A stretch of DNA of 64,000 bases. Source: Cacajao melanocephalus. Its lineage: Eukaryota; Chordata; Mammalia; Primates; Pitheciidae. Where the stretch lies: NCBI GenBank assembly GCA_963573385.1, contig CAUYLG010047116.1:95353-159352 (forward strand), in the 5' to 3' direction. A model generated the notes under the pieces. That model saw only the letters and a program-made list of their open reading frames with translations. It had not been told where the DNA came from and made no database searches. Each line of letters opens with the position of its first letter. The stretch's first letter is position 1. Made by a program: the position numbers and the translations under genes. Of the stretch, positions 25,220-35,350 are shown one piece after another.

Positions 25220-26470
25220 TGTTGAACAGTTTTGAACAGCTATATGATGAGCTTAATTATATTCTATCACCATCACTATAGGTGGTGAGCACTAAAATGA
25301 GTCTAGACTGTAAACTTAGTAAATATTGTCTTAAGGCATGACAATAATCCAGGTAAGAGATGGTGGTGGCTTTTAAGTAGTAGAGATGAGAAAAATGATT
25401 TGATTCTGGTTATTTTTGGAAGATTTTCTGATAGATTTGATGTAGGTGTGAAAGAAAGAGAGATACTAGAGCCCATTCAAGGATGTTGGCTTAGTCAAAT
25501 AGAAGGATGACATTGCCCTTTGTGTCACTGAAAGACTTTCACAGCAATTGCATCTGGTAAAGGTGAGAAGTTCGGTTTTGAAGATGTCAAGTGTAATTTG
25601 CTTATTAATTATCTAGGAGTGCCTCTGTGTGTGTGTGTGTGTGTGTGCATCTGTATCCTGGCATTTAAATATATATGGACAGAATTCAGATAAGTCTATA
25701 CTGGGGTTATAAATTTGAAAGTTGTCTGCATAGAAAATGGTATTCAAAGCCCTGAACACTGAATATGATTACCCAATGAGTTAGCGTATATAGAAAAGAG
25801 GCAAAGATAAAGGAGGAAGAAAGAGGGAGAGAAGCTTGAAGTGGTTGGTGATGTCAGAGGAAAAAGGACAGGAGTATGGTCAGCAGAAAACAATATCAGT
25901 AAAGTCTAAGAAGTGGTTAAAGACGAAGGGAGTAATTTGCTGGGAGAAATAATGTTTATATATCAAGTAGATTGCTGACACAAAACAGATGGTTAGAATT
26001 AGCAATATTGATAGTCCCTGATGATTTGTAAAAGAGTCATAGATACCAATATACAAACGAATTCTGGTGAAAGTGTGCCTAATTAAAGCTGTTATCGTAG
26101 TCTCAAAAGAGAATGGGAAAATAATAATGCAATAGGAGACGGAGAATATAACACTTTATAGGAATTTACATAAATAGGAAGGAGAAAGTGAGGTCAAGAG
26201 AAGCTTCATATTTTCTTTTTCATTTATAGGGTGAATAATGACATGTTTTAATTAATAAGAATTACAAGTAAAGAGCGGAAATATTAAAACATACCAAAGA
26301 AACATGAATCTTTGGAGCAATAGTCTTAAGTAGGTAAGGTAGCATGGGATCTAGAGGGAAGGAAAATTTTAAGAACACAGGATTCAACCATGTCAATAGA
26401 AGGATGATCAGAATTACGTGGGCACCACTTCTGGAAGTAGGTATATAAAGTCGTGGGATTTCATGAGAAT
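25220..26470 (-). mobile_element. L2-type LINE (CR1 group), antisense, RT region
   Basis: Read on the + strand, the piece follows the well-known mammalian repeat '...aatccaggtaagagatggt...' through 'ttgatgtaggtgtgaaag', 'tttgaaagttgtctgcatag', 'gtcaaatgct'-like and 'gaatgggaaaataataatgc' to 'gcatgggatctagaggg'. The reverse complement encodes the reverse transcriptase of an L2/CR1-type LINE. The active-site box survives as Y-A-D-N at 25721-25732 (minus strand), with a one-base shift beside it. It is very old and frame-broken. Confidence 0.7.
25626..25647. repeat. (TG)n microsatellite, short
   Basis: 22 bp of alternating TG within the L2-type copy. Confidence 0.97.
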
Positions 26471-28199
26471 TTTTTAATTACTGGCTTCAATTTAATCAGT
26501 ATTTGAAAAGCGTACATTTATGTGTTCCTATACATTAAAAGTGCTCATCTGCTCAAACTATTAATATTGCCTATGTAATAAATATCTGGAAAGAGTTAAA
26601 ACACATCTAAAATTAAAGTTAATTTAAAATACACTCCACAAATTTGATTGTAATCTACTTACCTACTTATCTACTGTCATCTACTTACCCAAACCCGCCT
26701 GCTCCCTACCTCACTCTGGTCTTCTGTCTTTAGAAAATTTAAAATCCATGAGAAAATTTAACCAAGATAATTTGTGCATGTGTTTGGGTAAAGTGAAGGG
26801 TGTAGATAACTGCTGTTTTCAAGTCATACATTTTCTGTAGTAAATGTTAAGAAATCATGTTTAAATTTCTTGTGGGTGTGCATATGTAAAGATTACAAGG
26901 TTATAGGTAATCACTATTCGCATTTGCTTTTCAATGCTCACAATTTGTAATAGAAAATCTATCTGCTTTTGTATGTCAAGGACATAGAAAAAATGCAAGT
27001 GTTTATAAATTAAAGAAAGAAATCAGAGCCAGAAGACTGGGAAATTGTAGAAAGATTAATAATATCATTGAAAATCCAATTTGCCTGCACAGAAAATCCT
27101 ATTTTCTAGCAGAAATATTCATATCAGAGATGTCTAAATAGGTTATTTAAAGATTAAATTTCAAGGGATGGAGGAGTAAGAACAAAAACAAAGTCAAATA
27201 AATAACAACTAACACTGCAGAAACTTGAGATCTTACAGGTGGCTGTTACCTACTTAAATATCTTTTGATTATCGTAAATGGAAAAGATTATTCAGAGTTC
27301 TATATTTTGAAAGAGTTTGAGGAGATCATTAAGAACAGTTTCTTTAAATTAGGCCAGAGTTATTTAAGACGCCCTGTGGTGCCAAATAATGGGCAAGTGC
27401 CCAAAAAAGCACGGAAATTTAATATGTATAAGCAGGATCTTAAATCCTGGCTCTACGGAGAGGGCAAAGATGGAGTTTATCTTCACACATAAGATTAATG
27501 AAGATGACTATCTTTTCATTTCATTTTATTCCTTTTAAAATGTTAGCATATTTTCAGGAAATTTATGCATTTTATTCCTTCTAAAATGTTAGCATATTTT
27601 CAGGAAATGGATGAAATCTGTCTTAATATTTCCATACATTACAGATACATAAATATGGCAATCACATTCATATAGATTATGTTATGAACTCTGCAGCAAT
27701 TTACAGACTGGACGGGTTATGTTTTTCTTTTTGCAATTTTTAGATTCCTAAAGAGGCTTCGTCTTTCCCCTAAATGTCTTTTTGGGGAACTGTGTTCATG
27801 CATGGGGTTTTATTTTGTAAGTACTAGACACGATGATCTTTCATTTTTCTACTTGCTTCATCAGACAATAGCAAAACGAATGAGATACTGTTTACCTATC
27901 TTAAAATTATCTAGGAGTTTTTTGACTTTCAAATTTACTTCAAAATAGAGCAGTAAAGATATTTTTCTAGCTAAACAGTGTGCAACCATGGTTTTTCTAC
28001 CAAGTTTAAGTTTATATGACATTCATCATGGAGAAATACGATCTTCAGTTATACTCGTCAAACTTCTATTTATATTATAAGGCCAAAATAAAAACTTTTG
28101 CTAACTGCCTGAGATTTAGAGTAAAACTTCTATTCAATAGTAAAGATTATTTTTTTCCCAGAGTCTACTTTCTTTAGAAGAGATTTTACATTATTTCAT
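26471..28199. other. Unassigned DNA, no gene seen
   Basis: Holds the 46-bp-period duplication listed separately. The 75-codon frame 27265-27492 begins with TTG and has no recognisable domain. It is lysine-rich and lies in ordinary AT-rich DNA, so I do not call it a gene. Confidence 0.5.
27522..27608 (+). repeat. Tandem duplication, 41-bp unit
   Basis: A 41-bp block starting 'cattttattcctt' and ending 'ttttcaggaaat' is at 27522-27562 and again at 27568-27608 with a single T-to-C difference; 5 bp separate them (period 46). Confidence 0.97.
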
Positions 28200-28320
28200 A
28201 GCTGATTGTATTTGTAGTTTTTGTCACTGAACATAGATTTTAAACTTCTTGAAGATAAAAACTAAACTTTTATATTATATTTGTCCTTATAGCTGCCAGT
28301 ACCCAGAAAGTGTTAATTGA
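28200..28320 (+). mobile_element. L2 LINE 3' tail, old
   Basis: 'gattttaaacttcttgaaga' followed by 'tttgtccttatagctgcc' and 'agtacccagaaagtgttaat' follows the L2 3' UTR end. Short and diverged. Confidence 0.5.
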
Positions 28321-28815
28321 CCAAATATCAGGTCTTGAATTAATATTTCTTAACTAAGTAATGTATCATTTTAATTTGTGCGTTTGAGGTAGTAATAAAC
28401 TCCACGTGAACAGTTTCTGCTACTGTGGAGAAAAGGAGAAAATAAAATATTTCCATTAAAAAAGAATCAAAATGTTATGATAATTGAAAGTAATTAAGGG
28501 GACTCAACAGTCAAGTGATTTAGAAGATTTTTAGATTTCAAGTCTGGAGCATAGTAATATTGCCAACCTAAATAAAGTTAATTTGTGGAGTAGAATTGTT
28601 TTATGTATTTTTGTCCATTGAGATTTTGGTGTTTCAGAGGGGCCAGAATTAATTTTAGGATTCATAGTTGTCAGCAAGGGTGTGGGAAAGGTTACATTAA
28701 CTGGAACCAGAATGTGAGAGAAACAAGAGCAAAGGCTGTGACAGAACATTGTGGAACTTGCTGAATATGAGGCCATATCCTAAACTCTTCGGTGGGACCT
28801 CAACCTTTTCATTAA

Positions 28816-29461
28816 AGGATGTGGAGAAATAGGAACGCTTTTACACTATTGGTGGGAGTGTAAACTAGTTCAACCATTGTGGAAGACAGTGGGGCAATTC
28901 CTTAAGGATGTAGGACAAGAAATATCATTTGACCAGCAATCCTATTACTGGGTATATACCCAAAGGATCATAAATCATTCTACTATAAAGACACATGCAC
29001 ATCTATGTTTATTGTGGCACTATGCACAATAGCAAAGACTTGGAACCAACTCAAACGCCCATCAATGATAGACTGGATAAAGAAAATGTGGCACATATAC
29101 ACCATGGAACACTACGCCACTATAGAAAAGGATGAGTTCGTGTCCTTTGCAGGGACAGGAATGAATCTGGAAACCATCATTCTCAGCAAACGAACACAAG
29201 AACGAAAAACAAACACCGCATATTCTCACTCACAGGTGGGAGTTGAACAATGTGTGTGACCACATGGCACAGGGAGGGGACCATCACACACCGGGGCCTA
29301 TCGGGGGGTGGGGGGGTAGAGGGAGGGATAGCATTAGGAGAAATACCTAATGTAGATGACAGGTTGATGGGTGCAGCAAACCACCATGGCACATGTATAC
29401 CTGTGTAACAAACCTGCACAGTCTGCACATGTACCCCAGAACGTAGAGTAAAAAAAAAAAA
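28816..29461 (+). mobile_element. L1 LINE 3' end, 5'-truncated, primate type
   Basis: Begins 'aggatgtggagaaatagg' in ORF2 and continues through the ORF2 end, a G-rich 3' UTR, and 'cacatgtaccccagaac' to an A tail at 29450-29461. It is less diverged than the other forward L1 copies. The frame 29005-29259 is the ORF2 C-terminus ('PSMIDWIKKMWHIYTMEHYA') and ends at an early stop. ATG context is not relevant because ORF2 starts far upstream of the truncation. Confidence 0.95.
29293..29327 (+). promoter_or_regulatory. G-rich tract in L1 3' UTR (possible G-quadruplex)
   Basis: Runs of 4, 6, 7, 3 and 3 G separated by short loops at 29293-29327. L1 3' UTRs commonly carry such a polypurine tract. Folding is an inference. 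Confidence 0.6.
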
Positions 29462-29674
29462 TTCAATTAGATTAAAAAAATAAATAAGTTGTAAAAGTCA
29501 TCTACTGAGAATCAGCAAAAACATCTTGGGAATAGGAAGGAGTGGAAAATTGTGACAATTGTTCACATGACAAATACCAAGCTTAATTATAAATACTAAA
29601 TGTAAGATACCACCGTTATCAGCACAGAAGTATTAAAATTAATATTGACTAATTGGCATTCTGCTCTAATTTTA

Positions 29675-29870
29675 CTTTATTTCATTCTTCACAATGCTAT
29701 CATGGAGGCACTATTATTAATATTTTTTCTCACTTTATAGAAGACAGGACTAGGAATTAGACTAATTAAGGAAGTCACCAAACATCACACAAAAAGCGAA
29801 GGTGAAAGTTTTTATTTGAACTTTGGCTAACTCATGCCTTTGCTTTTAACTATCACAAAATATTGATATA
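29675..29870 (+). mobile_element. MIR SINE, old
   Basis: 'cttcacaatgctatcatgg', 'actattattaatatttt', 'cactttatagaagacaggac' and 'aaggaagtcaccaaacatca' follow the MIR core in order. Diverged. Confidence 0.65.
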
Positions 29871-29910
29871 CCACAGCTTACAAATATTATCAATTTTATA
29901 GTCATTTTAT

Positions 29911-30046
29911 TTTTTTGCTCCATACTCTAGACTGTGGATCTTGGATATTTCCTGTTACAAAGAAACAGACCAATGAAACAGTTGTAGATGTGGCACAAAT
30001 CTCTCTACATGGCTCCCTCTTTTTCTCAATCTCTTTTATCTTCCAT
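29911..30046 (+). repeat. Unnamed repeat, copy A
   Basis: About 135 bp with a recognisable second copy at 32149-32285. Both read 'ttttttgctc', then 'tatttcctg', then 'tacaaagaaacaga', followed by a pyrimidine-rich stretch. It may be an end fragment of an ERVL-type LTR, because the core resembles the 'gagaaacagaaccaat' block of MLT2 read in reverse, but this is not certain. Confidence 0.55.
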
Positions 30047-30364
30047 AGAAAGGAAAAAAAAATAGATGATATCTCTTCTGCACTAAGTAAAGATGTAAGA
30101 AGGAATTCTACTTTAATATTTTGCTTCAAGCAGAGAAAAGTCTATAGGTAACGGCACAATACCTGCGTAAAACAGCCATTTTGTCAGAGATGCTATTGAT
30201 TAGAAAGCCTCTGAAGTTTTTGCACTGTTTTTTGTTCTCCCTTTTTTCTTGGCTCTGGTCTCAATTATAAACTTGGAAAGGCACTTCCTTCAGCTGATTC
30301 AACTGGTTGATCCCATGTCTTCCCTCACATAATTTGTGGAAGGCTACATCTACCTGAGAGGTAG

Positions 30365-30590
30365 TTGAATATAGGCGTTAAGGGTCCAGGTTCCGAAAAC
30401 AGACTGAGTTTAAAGTCCAGCTCCATCACTTACTTACTCAGTCCTAAGATAAAATTTATTAAGCTTTATCTGCCCAGTTTCTTCATCTTGAAAACGGAGT
30501 TACTAATCATACCACCTACAAGATGGATTGTTAAGAGGATCACGAGTTATGTGTTATTCTTAGTGTCCAGTATATCCTAAGCTTTAACCC
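30365..30590 (-). mobile_element. MIR SINE, reverse strand
   Basis: Reverse MIR: 'agtccagctccatcactta', 'cagtttcttcatcttgaaaa', 'aatcataccacctacaag' and 'ttaagaggatcacgagtta'. Confidence 0.8.
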
Positions 30591-30741
30591 TTGCAAACAA
30601 AGAGATACTTGATCATAAATGTTGACTGTTACCAAAAATTAGGAAATAATTCTACATATGTCCAAAATAACATTTTTTTCAATAGCGTAGAACTCTGGTC
30701 AAAATCTTGTACCAGCACTGCTGGATCTGACATGGACTGAT

Positions 30742-30905
30742 TTTTTTTTTTTTTTTTTTTTTTTTGCTTACTATGACAAAATATGCTGCTTGCCTCCTGC
30801 TGGGCCCCATCCCCAAGTGGAAGATATGACCTGCTTTGCAAGTTGCACAGCATGAGGCAGCTTTTTCCATAAACCAGATTCCGATGGAGGAAGGGTTTAT
30901 CCAAC
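30742..30905 (-). mobile_element. Possible small retrocopy next to a T run, identity unknown
   Basis: A run of 24 T (30742-30765) is followed by about 140 bp of non-Alu, non-L1 sequence of higher G+C ('cctgctgggccccatcccca'). Read on the minus strand it is a short unique body with a poly-A tail. A weak 5-bp repeat 'ctgat' flanks it (30737-30741 and 30906-30910). This could be a processed RNA fragment. The overlapping minus-strand frames (30629-30904 and 30679-30870) read straight into the tail as poly-lysine. Confidence 0.4.
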
Positions 30906-32148
30906 CTGATATATATTAAAGAAACTAAGCAAAATGAAACTTAAGCCTTGGAGACAAGGTTCTACTTTGTCATTTTCAGGATTTGAGCCACAGGGACAAC
31001 TGCTAATTTATACACAAGTTGTTTTCCGTATTCCCTGATGGTGTGCCAAAGCTTTAGTAAAGAATGAGAATGTTAATGAAAGAGCCTATCATCTTCAAGT
31101 GCTGAATTCAATATTCATGTTGCATTCGGGGTAATTTCGTGAGGAACTGTGGCATTTATTTGTCTTTCTCATCCTAAAGCACTTATAAATGAAAATAATA
31201 TTTGTCGAATTAAACCTTGTGTACTATATATAATACTATACAGAATCATAAGCACTGTGTACACTTTTGGAAACAATGCAGCTCAAACAGTTTCAGAATG
31301 GGGACACCTGCGATAATCACCAAAAGGAAACATTCTCCTTGTATAAATTTAAAAAATAAATAGAAAACGTTTTTCTTCTCTTTCAATTTTTTTTGGCTGT
31401 ACCTAAAGCCTTATAATTTAATTTATATTAGAATATATGAGAATGGGGAAAAACACCGTAGCAAAGCATTTAAGTTCATTGGAGAGCTGCAGTCTGTCCA
31501 GACCATGCTGAAGTGTCTGATTAGCTGCACGGATGGCAGTGAGTGAAAAAGTGATGTACAGAGACCTCTAGAGACTGGAAAGCTTAACTACAGTTAATAC
31601 TATGCAGATATGCTTCAATGCTGTACTGTAATTGAATTACTCAGGGAGCTATAACACAGCTATAAAGAGAACAAGGTACTATTCTATTCCTAGTGATGTG
31701 GTTAAAATCAGCGTTCTCAAAAGCTTTATGCTTTTGGCTATTTTCTCTTTAATGAGTTAATTAAGGTAAAATATGCTTTACATTTGCTCTACTGCAAAAA
31801 CAATGATTAAACCACAGATGTTCATACCAAAAACATATAAATTATCAATGTGTGCAGAACGTTTATTTTTAGAAAATCTTAGTAAGCATTTACCTGCTGC
31901 CATGACATAGGATATTCTATTTACCTTAGCTTTTACTTAGTTGTATTGGAAAGAAAATCTGTTGATATCATGTTTATTTTCTTTTTCTGATATGTTGGAC
32001 TCCTCCTTTTGATACCTTTGATTATGGCTGGTAGATTTCTTTAAATACTCACTTATAACCCTATAAGAACTTACTGGAATGGAAATAAAACAGTTTATAA
32101 TATTGTAAACACATTTTACAATCGGTTCTGCCTTCATTTCAACTAATT
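30906..32148. other. Unassigned AT-rich DNA, no gene seen
   Basis: No gene or repeat family recognised. Short frames on either strand have no domain. Confidence 0.5.
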
Positions 32149-32285
32149 TTTTTGCTCAATATACTAAGTTATGAATGCTGAATATTTCCTGCTACAAAGA
32201 AACAGATCAATTAAACAAGTATACCTGCTCTAATTCTGTCTCCATCCCCATCTTTCTCTCTTCTTTTCCTTTCTCTCTGTCTGGC
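32149..32285 (+). repeat. Unnamed repeat, copy B
   Basis: Second copy of the repeat at 29911-30046, in the same orientation. Roughly three quarters of the first 70 positions agree without gaps, then a pyrimidine-rich stretch. It lies directly before the TA-rich tract and the MLT2-like LTR, which suggests it may be the outer end of that LTR. Confidence 0.5.
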
Positions 32286-32300
32286 AGACGTGTGTTTTAA

Positions 32301-32391
32301 TTATATATATATAATATGTATATAATATATATATAATATATATATATTATATATATTATATACATATTATATATATATAATATATATATAC
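32301..32391. repeat. TA-rich, self-complementary simple repeat
   Basis: About 90 bp of almost pure A/T, alternating TA with 'aatat' breaks, and self-complementary over most of its length. MLT2-type LTRs contain an AT-repeat at this position, so it may be an expanded LTR segment. Confidence 0.93.
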
Positions 32392-32399
32392 TTTATTTT

Positions 32400-32444
32400 A
32401 TTCTATTATTGGGACTAGCAATAATATTCTATTATTGGGACTAG
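32400..32444 (+). repeat. Tandem duplication, 19-bp unit
   Basis: The 19-bp unit 'attctattattgggactag' is at 32400-32418 and again exactly at 32426-32444 (period 26). Confidence 0.95.
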
Positions 32445-32735
32445 TAAGTTCAAAGTCTCTGGGGCAGGTTGACAGGTTTGAGATCCCAGGGAAGAGCTGA
32501 TATTTTAGTCTCTAGCCCAAAGGCAATCTAAAGGAAAATTTCCTTTCAAAGTTTTCAACCTACTGGATGAAGTCCACTCACATTTGGGAGAGTAATCTGT
32601 CTTCCTCAGAGTCTATTGATTTCAACGTTAATCACATCTGAAAGATACCTGTATTGCAACATCTGATTACTATGCGACCAAACACTGAGCACCATGGCGT
32701 AGCCAAGTTGACACATAAAACTGGTCATTCTACTG
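32445..32735 (-). mobile_element. ERVL LTR (MLT2 type), reverse strand, partial
   Basis: On the + strand it reads the reverse of the MLT2 5' half: 'gggaagagctgatatttta', 'aacctactggatgaagtcca', 'gagtctattgatttcaacg', and 'agccaagttgacacataaaa' at the LTR 5' terminus. No internal proviral sequence is attached; it is a solo or truncated LTR. Confidence 0.72.
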
Positions 32736-33749
32736 AGTAATTCTGACAACTTTATAAAATTTGACTAAGTGAACCAAAGCAAGCAAAATATGAACATAAA
32801 TATACATTCAAATGATAGTTATACAATGACTAGTGATTATTTGTAGTATGAATTCTACCTAATCACAATAAAATAGTTCTCACAAAGACAAACATTGTGA
32901 GGTGCTTACCTTGCAGTTAAAATTCACTGCTACCTGATGTTTAGTCTCCCATATTCTTTTACTATTTATTTCATGTTAAAGAATCAGAATTTATAATTAA
33001 CCTATTTTTATAATCACACTCAAATGCTAGTTATTGAATCAAGACAGATATGTTTTTCATGAATTACAGATCTTTTTTCTTATAGACATGTGGATTGAGA
33101 TATATTTCCTTTATATTTCAAATAAAACTAGAAAGATACTCAAAGCCAAATATGTCATTTATTATTGAACATGTAAATAAGGATAATATGCTTGCTAATA
33201 ATTTTATAATCTTTATTTTTTTAATCCTAAGTAAGGTAATTAGTATTGAGCTATATTGACACAAAATGATGCCTCTTGGTTTGAAATTGAATTTTAATTA
33301 ATATTACCTATGCAAAAATACTTGAATTATATTAAGGATACTGTCTTCAGACACTTTTATATATTTAAATATGAATTTGATATAAAATGCTCACTGACTT
33401 TGGCCTTTAAATCCTGTTAATACTACTTGTATATTATACTATAGTGTATTCTAAGAGTACTTTTCCTCAGCATTCTCATTTGGGTAGGCATCTGCATTCT
33501 TTTAATATGCAATGAATAAAATATGACTATGGACTCATTTGACTAATTTAAAAAATTGCTCATGCACAAAAAATATCTTGTATAAGGTCATATTGCAATT
33601 TAGTATTCATGCCAGAAGTAAAATCTACATTTACTAGTTTTGAATATAGTGTATAATCACTTGAGATTTACCAAGTAGGGATCAGGTAACTGGAGAAAAA
33701 ACTGTATGCATTTTTTGAAAAACATATTTAGATCATTGTATTTATTTAT
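32736..33749. other. Unassigned AT-rich DNA, no gene seen
   Basis: No gene or repeat family recognised. Confidence 0.5.
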
Positions 33750-33833
33750 TCAGCCTTATTGAGGTATAACTGACAAAATTTCAATATATTACATATATAC
33801 AATATGATTGTTGAGTATATGTCAATATATACG
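33750..33833 (-). mobile_element. L1 3' UTR scrap (L1M type), reverse strand
   Basis: 'ttattgaggtataactgaca' followed by 'atatgattgttgagtatatg' resembles the reverse of the L1M 3' UTR end. Short. Confidence 0.5.
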
Positions 33834-33869
33834 GAAGCCAGTAAGTTTGACACTGGCTTTTGAGAAAAG

Positions 33870-34420
33870 AAAGTGTTTTTTTTTGTTTTTTGTTTTTTTT
33901 TTTTGCAAAACCAGCCATCCAGGAGATCAGACGCAGGCTCGAATCTGTCTCTCATTGGGTTTTGGGCCAAGTTTTAAGGGATCATAGGACAAGGGAAAAG
34001 ATTTAGGAACATTGGCTTTGCAGGGTCTAATTGGAGGACTTGCAATCTGGCCATTGATGGTAAGGTATGTTGAGGCAAATTTCAGCTCCATATCTTCTGG
34101 GCCAACAGATCCTCACATCTGAAAGAGTTCCAGTGTTCAGGTTCAGGCTTCTTGATTCATAGAGAAGGTTCATTGGTTCTGGGTGTGGTTAGAGGTCACA
34201 ATTTTTGCTATTGCACTTGCCCAGGGTATATGAATTGCAGTTTTTGTTTCTGTGATACCTAAAAGGTAACTTGACATTTTTCAACAGGGTAGGTCCAGTT
34301 TGGGCTGGTCTTGTATCAGCAAAGTAGACTCTAAAACAAAGTGCAGCATAAATGTTGAATAAACAGAAAAACCATTAGCAATCGAGAAAATGCAAGTTTA
34401 AAACATGAGTAACCATTTCA
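33870..34420 (-). mobile_element. LTR-like or retroposed sequence after a T-rich tract, unidentified
   Basis: A T-rich tract (33879-33904) opens a 500-bp block of higher G+C and unique character: 'cagccatccaggagatcaga', 'ctgtctctcattgggttttg', 'gatcctcacatctgaaagag', 'ggttctgggtgtggttagag'. Its tone is that of an ERV LTR or internal fragment, or of a processed RNA copy, in reverse orientation with a tail at the left. I could not name it. The 74-codon minus frame 33746-33970 crosses the tract as poly-lysine and is not a gene. Confidence 0.4.
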
Positions 34421-34659
34421 TACTATTCTGTTCTTTAAATTAGGAAATTGGACATTTAGTGAGAATATGGAGCTTTGGGAATTCAAACTTCCCTTGGAGG
34501 AGTATACATTCAGTTACTTCTGTTATGAAATATATGCCTTTCCTATGTCTTAGGAATTCTAATATCTGGTGGTAGAGACGTTACTTAAAATATTTAACAA
34601 CATGTATGGGATAGGTACTGATAAGCGAGAACAGACATTGGTCATAAACCATTGATAAG

Positions 34660-35185
34660 GCTGTACACTAATTTTAACCCTACTAGTAATAGAATGTTAT
34701 TATGCCAATACCATGCTATTTTGATTACCATAGCTTTGCAATGTATTTTGAAGTCAATTAGTGTGATGCCTTCATCTTTGTTCTTTTTGTTCAAGATTGC
34801 TTTGGCGTTTTGCGGTCTTTTGTGGTTCCATATGAATTTCAGGGTTTCTTTTTCTGTTTCTGTGAAAAAAGTAATTGGAATTTTTATAGGGATGGCATCG
34901 AATCTGTAGATTGCTTTGTGTAGTATGGACATTTTAACAATATTCTTATAATCCATGAACATATGATATCTTTCCATTTATTTGTGTCTTCTTCAATTTC
35001 TTTCACTCAGATTATATAGTTTTCAGTGTACAGTTCTTTCACCTCCTTGGCTAACTTATCCCTAAGCATTTTATTGTTGCCATTGTAAATGGGGTGGTTT
35101 GATTGATTTCTTTCCTGGATAGTTTGTTGTTAGTGGATAGAAACTCTACTGTTGATTTTGTATCCTGAAACTTTAGTTTATGTGT
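34660..35185 (-). mobile_element. L1 LINE ORF2 fragment, reverse strand
   Basis: Reverse L1 ORF2 between the RT and the C-terminal region: 'aataccatgctattttgatt', 'cttttgtggttccatatgaa', 'cctccttggctaacttatcc'. The antisense frame 34642-34977 (111 codons) is an ORF2 remnant with '[20 protein letters not shown]', which matches the conserved ORF2 '[15 protein letters not shown]' segment. Confidence 0.93.
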
Positions 35186-35350
35186 ACCATCATCATTACA
35201 TCTTCACAATAGCTCTGAGGCAGGGTATTTTATATATGCATTTACACTAGAAGGAGCAGAGGCTAACAAAAATTAAGTAATTTTCCCCAGGTAACACAAA
35301 TATTAAGCAGAAAAACTGAGATTTAATTATACATGATTTGACATTAGAGC
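35186..35350 (+). mobile_element. MIR SINE, old
   Basis: 'catcttcacaatagctctga', 'ggcagggtattttatatatg', 'ttaagtaattttccccagg' and 'aacacaaatattaagcag' follow the MIR order. It begins directly at the L1 fragment's edge. Confidence 0.7.

Noticed and set aside
27265..27492. 75-codon open frame as a possible small gene
   Set aside because: Starts with TTG, has no recognisable domain, no visible promoter or splice context, and its length is ordinary for this much AT-rich sequence.
33835..33859. Hairpin 'aagccagt...actggctt' as a terminator-like or RNA structure
   Set aside because: An 8-bp stem with a 9-base loop is common by chance, and intrinsic terminators do not apply in this nuclear context, although a T-rich tract lies 20 bp downstream.
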